Positions 25,141 through 33,641 of a DNA stretch of 64,000 nt are shown one piece after another. Below the pieces are notes generated by a model, which was not told the DNA's origin, did no database searches, and worked only from the letters and a program-made list of their open reading frames with translations. A program made the translations under genes and the position numbers. Each line of letters begins with the position of its first letter. The first letter of the stretch is position 1. This stretch comes from Candidatus Heimdallarchaeota archaeon (GTDB lineage: Archaea; Asgardarchaeota; Heimdallarchaeia; Heimdallarchaeales; Heimdallarchaeaceae), in assembly GCA_030603365.1 (NCBI GenBank), contig JAUVXV010000008.1, forward strand, positions 85,388 to 149,387. The letters are read 5' to 3'.

Positions 25141-27104
25141 TAGATTTTACCTCCCGAATATAAAATGAGTACCACAATTATAAGTAAAAACAAAGACACT
25201 AAAACAACTTGAATTTGGCTTCTAAGTTTAGATTCTTCAAGCTTCTGAATGAAATTAGATGTCAGTTTGAAGAACTTAACTACATTTGGAATTACAGTAT
25301 CCTTTGTTTTTCTAGCAATAAATTTATATGCTGTAACAATGAATTTCCAAATCCTCATTAAAATATTTTCTACCATGATTTTCTTGATTACAATTTGATA
25401 GAACCAATTTGAAGCTGGAACTATAGCTTTGGTCCAAACTAAAATCACTGGTGCAAAAATGAAGTCAAATGTGTAAATATTTCTGAATATCTTTTCAAGA
25501 ATTACAGTAAATTTCAAGAGTTTTTTTGAGAAACTTTCAAAGTATTTCTTAATGATAATAAATGCACATAGTACTATAAGACATCCTGAAAGCAGAGAAA
25601 TTAATGAAATCAGTAGATGGCTAAATGTAATAATTGAAGGGAAAGTAAATGGATTTATTATATTGAAACGGGGATAAAGAAAACTATTCAATGAAAGGAA
25701 AATAACTACAAGAATTGTAATCGTTATTTCAACATTCGTGAATTGAAACTTTTCTTCCAAGGTGATTTGTTTTTTGTAAAGTATAATTGAAAGACAAAAG
25801 ATTCCAAAGAAAAGAAGTAGAGTTATTACGAAAAATCCGATATTAAATGCAGGAGAACTAACTGAAAGAATGTGAATTAGTGATAGGAATGTACCATTGA
25901 AAGGCTCTACTCCTAGTATTGATAAAAATATAATCACAAAACCGATAAATCGAGTTGTTGTTCTGATAATCATTACGCTTTTTCTACTCGGTTTCTCATC
26001 TTCTTTAGCTTCATTTGGCGTAAATAGGAAGGGGACAAGTCCTATAGATATGATAGGTAATGCAATCAGTAATTGAAAACTAATTGATAGATATCCTAAC
26101 CCTAGAAAGAAAATAAACAATCCTGATAAGAGAGCAAAAACAAGAATAACAGTTTCAAGTTTTTGCTGTAGGAATAAAGAAAATATCACGCTAATGAGTG
26201 CAAACAACAATCCATACCAAACGAAGAAAGTGGAACCTTGAAGAGAGATTAGTAGTACAAATGGAGTAATGTAGATGAAAGAAAGAATAATTGTGAAATG
26301 TGTTGATAAGAAGAGAAAGATCGAATCTCCATTTGGTGAGCATGTTTTTTTGAACCAAGTATGAAATGGAAACAAAGCGTTTTTGGCTATTATTCCAAGA
26401 AGAAGTAAACTAACAAACAGCTGAACTACAGGTTCATACTTTGTTGGATTTGTGAGGATGTCATTGGATACAATATTGAAATCCAAACTTTTAGCCTCAT
26501 AAGCTAGAAGTACTGAACTAGATATCAATAAAGCATTTCCAATGATAAATGACCCAATCATACTCTTTTGAGCGATTGTAACTTTCTCCTTGGAAATCAG
26601 TGTTAGACTAATCACCAAATCTATTATCAATAAATCAGCTATAAGCATGAACAATAATATTTGGAAGAAATTTGTAGAAAGAATCACTAAAATTAAGGTG
26701 ATAGAATATAACGATATTTTACTAGTGTATTTTTCTTTCCAATAAGGCTTTTTCCAAGTTAGAAATACATTGGTAAGTGCAAGAATGAACATCACAGTAA
26801 AGTAGATAATACTCTGTGCTAGAGTTAGTTGAAATCCAATTTCAAAAGAATATGGATGGAACACTACAATAGGCACACTTTCTTTAATTTGAATTATTGG
26901 AGAACCAAAAAAGTTAACTAAGAAGATTGAGAAAATAGCAATAGCAAATCCTAAGAAGATAAGAGAAGTAAATATAGAAAACAACTTCTTCCTTTTATCA
27001 TTTCTAGACTTAATTAGAGCAAATAAATATCCTAAGAGTGAAACTAGTAGAAGTAAACCACCTTGTATCAAGAGTAATAATATGATGTTATTCATTCTCT
27101 TCAC
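25140..27104 (-). CDS. NuoL-like (Mrp/complex I antiporter family) membrane protein
   Basis: 654 residues, about 15-16 hydrophobic segments, then a long C-terminal stretch (about 520-654) containing lateral-helix-like amphipathic sequence and one last membrane helix, as in NuoL. IIAKNALFPFHTWFKKTCSP (about 242-261) corresponds to the K-(S)AQFPLHTWLPDA signature, with the channel Lys kept. The Trp-Glu of TM5 is replaced by Ala-Asp in MLIADLLIIDL, and the PPFxGFxSKD loop reads VEPFNGTFLSL, without the Lys-Asp. It overlaps the NuoK-like gene upstream by 17 bases and the NuoN-like gene by one, so the three are one operon. Location: cytoplasmic membrane. Confidence 0.75.
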   Translation of the reverse strand: MKRMNNIILLLLIQGGLLLLVSLLGYLFALIKSRNDKRKKLFSIFTSLIFLGFAIAIFSIFLVNFFGSPIIQIKESVPIVVFHPYSFEIGFQLTLAQSIIYFTVMFILALTNVFLTWKKPYWKEKYTSKISLYSITLILVILSTNFFQILLFMLIADLLIIDLVISLTLISKEKVTIAQKSMIGSFIIGNALLISSSVLLAYEAKSLDFNIVSNDILTNPTKYEPVVQLFVSLLLLGIIAKNALFPFHTWFKKTCSPNGDSIFLFLSTHFTIILSFIYITPFVLLISLQGSTFFVWYGLLFALISVIFSLFLQQKLETVILVFALLSGLFIFFLGLGYLSISFQLLIALPIISIGLVPFLFTPNEAKEDEKPSRKSVMIIRTTTRFIGFVIIFLSILGVEPFNGTFLSLIHILSVSSPAFNIGFFVITLLLFFGIFCLSIILYKKQITLEEKFQFTNVEITITILVVIFLSLNSFLYPRFNIINPFTFPSIITFSHLLISLISLLSGCLIVLCAFIIIKKYFESFSKKLLKFTVILEKIFRNIYTFDFIFAPVILVWTKAIVPASNWFYQIVIKKIMVENILMRIWKFIVTAYKFIARKTKDTVIPNVVKFFKLTSNFIQKLEESKLRSQIQVVLVSLFLLIIVVLILYSGGKI

Positions 27105-27369
27105 TCCTATTATCTTTTTCTAGAAGATTCATCTTTAATTCATCTCTAAACATGAAAATAAGAATTAAAGAGATAGCAAAAAACCCTAGAATGAAATATA
27201 GGATTGTGTTTGAATTTAAACTAATACTGGAAACTAGTAACAAACCTGAGAAAATAAGAAATAAAAATCCAAAAACCATCATCATCTTTGATTTGGAGAA
27301 TAATAATAGAAGAAAACCTAAACCAATACAAACCAACGCTGTTGCTACAAGATAACTTAAGTAAACCAT
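27088..27369 (-). CDS. NuoK-like three-helix membrane protein
   Basis: 93 residues with three hydrophobic segments (about 5-25, 30-48 and 55-75) and an acidic tail. Size, topology and position before a NuoL-like gene agree with NuoK/MrpC. The two membrane glutamates of NuoK (in GIELM and AAAEAA) have no counterpart: the second helix reads VFGFLFLIFSG and the third ILGFFAISLILI. The assignment rests mainly on position and topology. It overlaps the genes on both sides (13 and 17 bases), typical of tight co-translation. Confidence 0.55.
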   Translation of the reverse strand: MVYLSYLVATALVCIGLGFLLLLFSKSKMMMVFGFLFLIFSGLLLVSSISLNSNTILYFILGFFAISLILIFMFRDELKMNLLEKDNRSEENE

Positions 27370-28037
27370 GGTTCATCTCCCCTCTGTTTATTTTTGGATT
27401 TTAGATCTATTACAAAGATAAAGACTAGAATAATCAGGAAAATTAAGAAAACTACGAGAATAGCTAAAGCTTCATAATTTTGTGCAAATAAATCAAGAAG
27501 AGATATTGGTTCCAACCAAATTATCTGATTTTGAGATAGAATTAGGAGGATGTACATCGATGTGACAGGAATAGCCAGAAGAACGATGAAACTTATAGCT
27601 TGGGTCTTCCTTGAGATTATCAATTCTTTACTAACTGTTTTATCTTTGAACAAGAAAAATGCAGTGAAACCTATCATAAGAATATATGAATAGCACAGAC
27701 AAAGTATGAATAATGCTATTTGTCCTATTGATAGAAAAATCAAGGAAAATGATAGGAAACTACACAAGAATAAGATTAAACTCATACCATTAGATTCAAG
27801 AATCCCCTTAACTAGAAACCCAGCTCCTATGAAGCTACCCAAGAAATAATATGAATCTGAAGTTGCATCAGAAAAAACAATTACTAAAGCAATTAGAATG
27901 ACCAATAGTGTTATCTTCAAACCTAACCAGATTTTTCTCTTTAACTTAAAGAAATTTGGAAGAATAATTATACTAGTTATAATTAAACTAAAAATTGAGA
28001 CTAAAATGGTAGAAATAAATTCTGATAAACCAAACAT
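27357..28037 (-). CDS. polytopic membrane protein, possibly NuoJ-like
   Basis: 226 residues with about six or seven hydrophobic segments and a short basic cytoplasmic end (LKSKNKQRGDEPWFT). It sits where NuoJ would be, directly before the NuoK-like gene, which it overlaps by 13 bases. The glycine-containing segment FLGSFIGAGFLVKGILE and the late NYEALAILVVFLIFLIILVF (core YEALAILVVFLIF) are compatible with NuoJ, but I see no residue pattern that proves it. It opens the four-gene membrane module; the two exported paralogues lie 61 bases upstream on the same strand. Confidence 0.5.
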   Translation of the reverse strand: MFGLSEFISTILVSIFSLIITSIIILPNFFKLKRKIWLGLKITLLVILIALVIVFSDATSDSYYFLGSFIGAGFLVKGILESNGMSLILFLCSFLSFSLIFLSIGQIALFILCLCYSYILMIGFTAFFLFKDKTVSKELIISRKTQAISFIVLLAIPVTSMYILLILSQNQIIWLEPISLLDLFAQNYEALAILVVFLIFLIILVFIFVIDLKSKNKQRGDEPWFT

Positions 28038-28098
28038 CTCAAGTCAGAAAAAATAAGAAATGGAAAAATAAAAAGGTTTGGGAATCAAAACACTAGCT

Positions 28099-28842
28099 CT
28101 ACTTCGTTTTTGTGCCCCTTTTTTTTCTGTGATAACTGAACATTGAAATCACTACTATAACAGAAATCAATCCTGCTGGACTATCGAAGAACGCTGTTTC
28201 CTCTAATTCTGGTATTGGCAGATTTGCTGTGAACAGTGGAACACTTGTATTATAACCAGGAAAACTTGGTAAGCTTGGAACAAGTGGCATTCCATCACCA
28301 AAAGTAGTAAAATTACCTAATGTGTAATTTAAACCAAAATCTAGTCTATATAGTAAATTACAGCCTAATGTTTTAGTAAGATTCACATAATAAACGGGTA
28401 TATTGTGAAGAAGGTTTTTTCTAATTTCTTCATAAAGAGGATCAGGATAGAAAAGAACTTCCCAATGAAGTGGTGATGTTTCTGGAATTTTTAAACTCCA
28501 TTTAGCGTTCAAAATAATTCTGAATAGATCTGTTTTAACGGTATAATTATAGTGAGATAAATCAAATATTGATACTCCCCAAAAACCATAATATGTATCC
28601 ATTTCTACATCTTTGTTTGTATCAAAACCAAGAATTTGCATATATACTGTTGGTTTTTTATAATTATCTACTTCAGGATCTTCTGGGTTAATAATAATTC
28701 CTCTATAATCATCACTGCTTTGGTTCATCACACCTGTGAAATCCCAAACTTCTTCTTCAGCCCCTTGTGTTAGTGCAACTCTACTAGACATAAAGAAGAA
28801 TGATGAAAGCATCAAACCAATGAGTAATAAAGTAGTCTTTTT
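28099..28842 (-). CDS. exported single-anchor protein, paralogue of the upstream gene
   Basis: 248 residues when read from the ATG at 28845; the start overlaps the stop of the upstream gene by four bases (ATGA), coordinates here omit the shared bases only at the edge. A signal peptide (about 1-28: MKKTTLLLIGLMLSSFFFMSS cut to its hydrophobic core LLLIGLMLSSFFFM) is followed by VWDFTGVMNQSSDDYRG, a beta-rich extracellular region, GNFTTFGDGMPLVPSLP and a C-terminal membrane helix (about 222-238) with a basic end. The W-D-[FY]-x-G-[VI]-x-N-Q opening and the G-N-F-T-T-[FY]-G motif are shared with the upstream protein. No known family is recognised. It precedes the complex I-like membrane genes by 61 bases. 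Confidence 0.65.
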   Translation of the reverse strand, partial: KKTTLLLIGLMLSSFFFMSSRVALTQGAEEEVWDFTGVMNQSSDDYRGIIINPEDPEVDNYKKPTVYMQILGFDTNKDVEMDTYYGFWGVSIFDLSHYNYTVKTDLFRIILNAKWSLKIPETSPLHWEVLFYPDPLYEEIRKNLLHNIPVYYVNLTKTLGCNLLYRLDFGLNYTLGNFTTFGDGMPLVPSLPSFPGYNTSVPLFTANLPIPELEETAFFDSPAGLISVIVVISMFSYHRKKRGTKTK

Positions 28843-29705
28843 CATTTCTTAATCCTCCTAATTCGTTTGACTATCGTGAGAATCATAAGAGCAAGTCCTA
28901 ATGTAGTTAATACGGACATAAATTGGAAGTCAACTTCTATACTATGGGTACGAGGACGAGAGGTCCTATCAACATTCTGAGCAACAGTAATGTTAGTTTG
29001 TGGCCACCATTCTTCTTCAGGATAAGGGTCATGTGGGGGACCAACGAATAATGGATTGTCTTGACCATAAGTTGTGAAATTACCATTAATAATAGTCTGG
29101 TCTTTCTTAATCTGTTGCCAATGTCCAACTACACCTGTTTGATTGACTAAATAGGCTATATGTACAGGAACAGCTAGAACTCCTCCACTAAACAAATATG
29201 AAAAAGCTATAATTTTTATCATAACTCTTTGAAATATAAAATAAATTTCTTCATTATATGATGAGCTAGAACTATTGATTATTGGAGAATCTTCAAGAAC
29301 ATTAATCCATTCCATTCCGTTTTCTTTACTCACATTAAAACCATACTCAGCTCCAGGAGATGGTTCCTCCCAGAATATAGATGCATATGGTGCATTTCTT
29401 ATTTCATTTATACCATGTAATGCAACTATTGTATCAGGATTCAAATCATCATCATTCACATCGTCTAAAAGGAATATGAACGTTCTAAGCACATATGGGT
29501 CTTCAACAACAGACTTAGTTACACCATCAGTAGGATAAATCGGAATATATTTGATTCTGTGAGCTTGTTGATTTGTAATGCCTTTATAATCCCAGTTTTC
29601 AGTAAACACAAGTTCTCCTGATGTTGGAGTTATAGTATTTTTCACAAAAGGAGAGAACATTAATGTTAAAACAATTGTTAGACAAAATATCTTTGGGTAT
29701 TTCAC
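28842..29705 (-). CDS. exported single-anchor protein, first of two paralogues
   Basis: 287 residues. A hydrophobic signal segment (about 7-24) leads to ENWDYKGITNQQAHRIKY (about 36-53), an extended beta-rich region with acidic DDVNDDDLNPDT, a hydrophobic stretch around 170-190 (FSYLFSGGVLAVPVHIAY) that may be structural, the motif NGNFTTYGQDNPLF, and a C-terminal membrane helix (about 263-280) followed by KRIRRIKK. It is predicted to face outward. It shares WD-x-x-G-x-x-NQ and GNFTT[YF]G with the next gene, whose start overlaps its stop. The function is unknown. The two paralogues and four complex I-like genes all lie on one strand with gaps of 61 bases or less. Confidence 0.62.
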   Translation of the reverse strand: MKYPKIFCLTIVLTLMFSPFVKNTITPTSGELVFTENWDYKGITNQQAHRIKYIPIYPTDGVTKSVVEDPYVLRTFIFLLDDVNDDDLNPDTIVALHGINEIRNAPYASIFWEEPSPGAEYGFNVSKENGMEWINVLEDSPIINSSSSSYNEEIYFIFQRVMIKIIAFSYLFSGGVLAVPVHIAYLVNQTGVVGHWQQIKKDQTIINGNFTTYGQDNPLFVGPPHDPYPEEEWWPQTNITVAQNVDRTSRPRTHSIEVDFQFMSVLTTLGLALMILTIVKRIRRIKK

Positions 29706-29835
29706 TATTTTTCCACCGGAAATTATATTCTACAAGAATAGTTTAAGTGACATTTATAACCTTTTTTATCCAAAGTCATATCCTCCATAAATATAAATTC
29801 CCTATCGGTATTCTTAAAATCGTTTAAAGGAAAAC

Positions 29836-31662
29836 TTGAACCAGATGTCATGGCTCCAAGACCGAAAACGGTCTCATTCTGCAAAAGAAGTTGCTAAGGT
29901 AATTATGCCTTATATTACTAGACGTAAAGGTTTCTTGGTCTTTATTACTATTGTATCTTTTTTTGCTGCTATTATCGGTCTGGTATCTCCGTTATTAGTT
30001 AGAGAAGTAATTAATACTGCAATTCCGGAGAATAATTTAGAACTTGTTTGGATAATAGGGGGAAGCGTTCTGGGAGTAGCTTTATTTGGTGGATTTCTTC
30101 AATATGTTTCTAGATTTTACGCTGCGAAATATGCTCAAGAAGCAATTTTCGATCTTAGGAATGACATATATGAAACATTGCAACAGCTAAGTTTAGAGTT
30201 CTATGATGAGGAAAATACAGGACAGATTATGACTAGAGTTACAACTGACTTAAATGCTATACAGAGCTTGATTAGTTTCACTCTTCGATTAATAATGAAT
30301 GGAGCGGTATTCTTTATTGGTTCATATATTGCGATGCTTGTTATGAGCTGGAGATTAGGTTTAATTCTTGTTGCTCTTTTTCCTGGATTTATATGGTTAG
30401 TTTATTGGTTTAGTACAAGAGTTAGACCCTTGTTCTATATGGCAAGAAGGCAGTTTGGTGATGTCACTTCAATTCTTCAAGAAAATGTTACTGGGGCACA
30501 TGTTGTTAGGGGATTTGCACAAGAAGAAAATGAGATTGCAAAATTCGATGAATCAAATATCATATACAGAGATTTAAGAGTCAAAACACAAGTCTATAGA
30601 GCTATTTATTTCTCAATTATGACACTGTTAATTGGTATAGGTTCAACTTTAATAATAATGGTAGGAGGTACTCAAATAGTTAATTATCAACTAAAAATTG
30701 GTGATTTTATTGCTTTCTTATCATATCTAGCTCTTCTACCAGGTCCAACAAGACAATTAACATGGTTAGTAGGTATTTTACAAAGAGCATTAGCTAGTGG
30801 AGATAGAATAATCGAACTAATTACTGCAAAGAAAGAAGTTCAAGAAGATCCAAATGCGTTGATTCCACCGAAGTTTGAAGGTGATATAACCTATAAAAAT
30901 GTCTTTTTTGAATATGAAAAGGGGAGAACGATACTAAAAAACATAAACATCAACATACCTAAAGGTCAAAAAATTGTAATTTTGGGCGGTACAGGAAGTG
31001 GTAAAAGCAGTTTTGTAAACCTATTATCACGCTTCTATGATCCAACTGAGGGATTGGTCATGATTGACTCTCAAGATGTAAAGCACTACAAACTAAAAGA
31101 AATGAGAAAGCAAATTGGTTTAGTTTTACAAGAAACATATCTCTTTAATGCAACAATAAGAGAAAATATCGCGTTTGGTAAGCCGGATGCAAATGATGAT
31201 GAAATTATTATGGTTAGTAAAATAGCCAATATTCATGATTTTATTTCTGGTTTACCTAATGGTTATGATACCAAAGTCGGTGATAGAGGCATTACTCTTT
31301 CTGGAGGTCAGAAACAGAGATTATCAATTGCTAGAACATTACTAACAGACCCTTCAATTCTGGTTTTTGATGATTCTACAGCTTCTGTAGATGCTGAAAC
31401 TGAAGCTCAAATTCAAGAAGCTCTTGATATCCTCAGTACTGGGAGAACAACTATCATCATTTCACAAAGGATTTCTTCTGTCCATTATGTGGATAGAGTA
31501 TTAGTGTTTGAAGATGGGGAGATTATTCAAGATGGGAAACATAAAGATTTGATCAAATCTCAGGGATTATATCAAGAAATTTACCACACATTAGAAAGAA
31601 GCTATGGTGATATTGAAAAAAATACAACAAAAACAGATTCAGAACTAAGGGGGAATGATTAA
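29836..31662 (+). CDS. ABC exporter half-transporter with degenerate ATP site (subunit 1)
   Basis: 608 residues: a six-helix type IV exporter membrane domain (about 30-325) and a nucleotide-binding domain. Walker A is GGTGSGKSS (about 386-394), the signature LSGGQKQRLS (about 495-504), Walker B LVFDDSTASVD. The catalytic Glu after Walker B is Asp, and the switch His is Gln (IIISQRIS). This is the known pattern of the degenerate site in heterodimeric exporters such as TM287/288 and BmrCD. The start is TTG at 29836 or the ATG at 29845 (MSWLQDRK). It overlaps the partner gene by one base (TAATG). Likely exports lipids or drugs; the substrate cannot be told. Confidence 0.9.
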   Translation: MNQMSWLQDRKRSHSAKEVAKVIMPYITRRKGFLVFITIVSFFAAIIGLVSPLLVREVINTAIPENNLELVWIIGGSVLGVALFGGFLQYVSRFYAAKYAQEAIFDLRNDIYETLQQLSLEFYDEENTGQIMTRVTTDLNAIQSLISFTLRLIMNGAVFFIGSYIAMLVMSWRLGLILVALFPGFIWLVYWFSTRVRPLFYMARRQFGDVTSILQENVTGAHVVRGFAQEENEIAKFDESNIIYRDLRVKTQVYRAIYFSIMTLLIGIGSTLIIMVGGTQIVNYQLKIGDFIAFLSYLALLPGPTRQLTWLVGILQRALASGDRIIELITAKKEVQEDPNALIPPKFEGDITYKNVFFEYEKGRTILKNININIPKGQKIVILGGTGSGKSSFVNLLSRFYDPTEGLVMIDSQDVKHYKLKEMRKQIGLVLQETYLFNATIRENIAFGKPDANDDEIIMVSKIANIHDFISGLPNGYDTKVGDRGITLSGGQKQRLSIARTLLTDPSILVFDDSTASVDAETEAQIQEALDILSTGRTTIIISQRISSVHYVDRVLVFEDGEIIQDGKHKDLIKSQGLYQEIYHTLERSYGDIEKNTTKTDSELRGND

Positions 31663-33578
31663 TGGGGCACATAATGAGACAAATGGCACGAGAAGAAGAA
31701 CAACGAGAGAAGAAATATTCTGATTGGGTTCTTTTCAGAAGAGTATTTGGAGTATTTAGCTATTATAAAGCTGAAGCTGGTTCAGTACTTGCAATAGTAG
31801 TTGTTTTTTCTGTTTTTACATCTACAGTACCTCTACTTCTTGCACAAATTATTGATTTATTTATCTCTCCTTTAGCAAGATCGAGTGCGTATATCGTAAA
31901 TTACTTTAATTCTTTTACAAGTTATGAAACGATCAACGAGGTTCTAATTCAGAGTAAACTGAAAATACTTGCCCCATCAGCAACTTCACAAGATATAAAT
32001 TCTATTTTGATTATGGGAGCAATGTATCTGTTATTTATGATAATGAATTTCATTATGATACTTGTAAGAACAATTTTCTTTGCTCGATTGGGTCAGAAAA
32101 TGATATACCGTATAAGAAATGATTTATTCGCAAAATTGCAGTATCTTTCATTTGAGTATTTCACAGAAACAGAATCAGGCAGAACAATTTCAAAGTTAAC
32201 GAACGATGTTGATTCCTTAGGAGAACTATTAACAACAGGAATTATAGATATCTTTGCTGATTTTGTTAGTTTAGTATGGATACTTGCCCTTATGTTTATT
32301 ATTGATGTCCAGATGGCTTTGTTCACTCTCACTGTTATTCCAGTATTGCTGGTAATAGCATTTCTTTTCCAAAGGAAAGTTAGGTCGGCTTATAGAAGAA
32401 CAAGAGTAGCAATAGCTAAAGTAACTGCAAACTTGCAAGAAACAATATCTGGTGTAAAAGTAACTAAAGCACTTTCTAGAGAAGAAAAAAACATTCAGAA
32501 TTTTAAGGGTTTAAATCGTGAGAATTATTCAGCTAATGTTCATGCAGCTAGTATCTCATCACTATTTATGCCCATAATACAAATTATTGCAGCATTAGGC
32601 AGCACTATCGTTATTGTTTTTGGGGGTTATTCTGTCATTACAACAGGAACAATATCTCTGGGTGAACTTTATGCCTTCCTTGAATATTCTAACAGATTCT
32701 TTATGCCAGTCATAAGTCTGTTTACCTTCTATACAACAATTCAATCAGGTTTCGCTAGTGCAGAAAGAATATTTGAGATTCTTGATGAAGAACCTTCTGT
32801 AAAAAACTCAAAAGAACCAATCATACCTGAGGTAATAAACGGTCATTTAAAGCTGGTAAATGTTGACTTTCATTATCTACCAGAAGTTCCTATTCTAAAA
32901 GATATTAATCTAGCAATAGAACCTGGAAAGAGCATCGCTTTAGTTGGTCAAACTGGTGCTGGAAAAACCACAATCACGAAACTACTCTCTCGCTATTATG
33001 ACGTGACAGCTGGAGAGTTATTTGTTGATGGTATAAATATTAAAGAAATTGACTTAGAAACTTTGAGAAAAAATATAGCCGTTGTTCCTCAAGATGTATA
33101 TCTGTTTAGTGGTTCTATTATGGACAACTTAAAATTTGGAAGAAAAGAGGCTTCTGATGATGAAGTATATGAGATTTGCTTAATACTAGGCTTACACGAT
33201 TATATTCTGAAACTTCCAGAAGGATATGATACTGATGTGAAAGAAGGTGGAGCCAGATTATCATTAGGACAGAGGCAATTGATATCTCTTGCTAGAGCTG
33301 TAGTGGCAAATCCAAGTATTCTCATTTTAGATGAGTGCAGCAGTTCAGTTGATCCTATTACAGAAGCTCTTATTCAAAAAGGTATAAATTATATCTTGAA
33401 GGAAAGAACATCAATCATTATTGCTCATAGGTTAAGTACCATTAAAAATGTCTCACAAATAGTAGTCTTAGACGATGGTGAAATTGTGGAAATAGGTTCT
33501 CATAAAGAGCTTCTTCGTAAAAAAGGTAGATATCACGACTTATACGAAACACAAATTACAAGTAATCTAATTAATTAA
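31662..33578 (+). CDS. ABC exporter half-transporter with intact ATP site (subunit 2)
   Basis: 638 residues with a six-helix membrane domain (about 25-345), an extended extracellular loop after the first helix (about 75-125), and an NBD with Walker A GQTGAGKTT (about 430-438), signature LSLGQRQLIS, Walker B LILDECSSSVD with the catalytic Glu, and switch His in IIIAHRLST. It is the catalytically complete partner of the preceding half-transporter. Its own signature sequence deviates (LSLGQ instead of LSGGQ), as expected for the subunit that contributes the signature to the degenerate site. Translationally coupled to subunit 1. Confidence 0.92.
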   Translation: MGHIMRQMAREEEQREKKYSDWVLFRRVFGVFSYYKAEAGSVLAIVVVFSVFTSTVPLLLAQIIDLFISPLARSSAYIVNYFNSFTSYETINEVLIQSKLKILAPSATSQDINSILIMGAMYLLFMIMNFIMILVRTIFFARLGQKMIYRIRNDLFAKLQYLSFEYFTETESGRTISKLTNDVDSLGELLTTGIIDIFADFVSLVWILALMFIIDVQMALFTLTVIPVLLVIAFLFQRKVRSAYRRTRVAIAKVTANLQETISGVKVTKALSREEKNIQNFKGLNRENYSANVHAASISSLFMPIIQIIAALGSTIVIVFGGYSVITTGTISLGELYAFLEYSNRFFMPVISLFTFYTTIQSGFASAERIFEILDEEPSVKNSKEPIIPEVINGHLKLVNVDFHYLPEVPILKDINLAIEPGKSIALVGQTGAGKTTITKLLSRYYDVTAGELFVDGINIKEIDLETLRKNIAVVPQDVYLFSGSIMDNLKFGRKEASDDEVYEICLILGLHDYILKLPEGYDTDVKEGGARLSLGQRQLISLARAVVANPSILILDECSSSVDPITEALIQKGINYILKERTSIIIAHRLSTIKNVSQIVVLDDGEIVEIGSHKELLRKKGRYHDLYETQITSNLIN

Positions 33579-33641
33579 AATAGGAGTAACTTCATTTCAA
33601 AATCCTTTTTAGATATTCATTTCTTTTAATCTTGAAATTAA

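Noticed and set aside
30400..31400. Possible damage of the first ABC half-transporter (Walker B Asp, switch Gln)
   Set aside because: The same two changes are normal for the degenerate site of heterodimeric exporters and the frame is intact.
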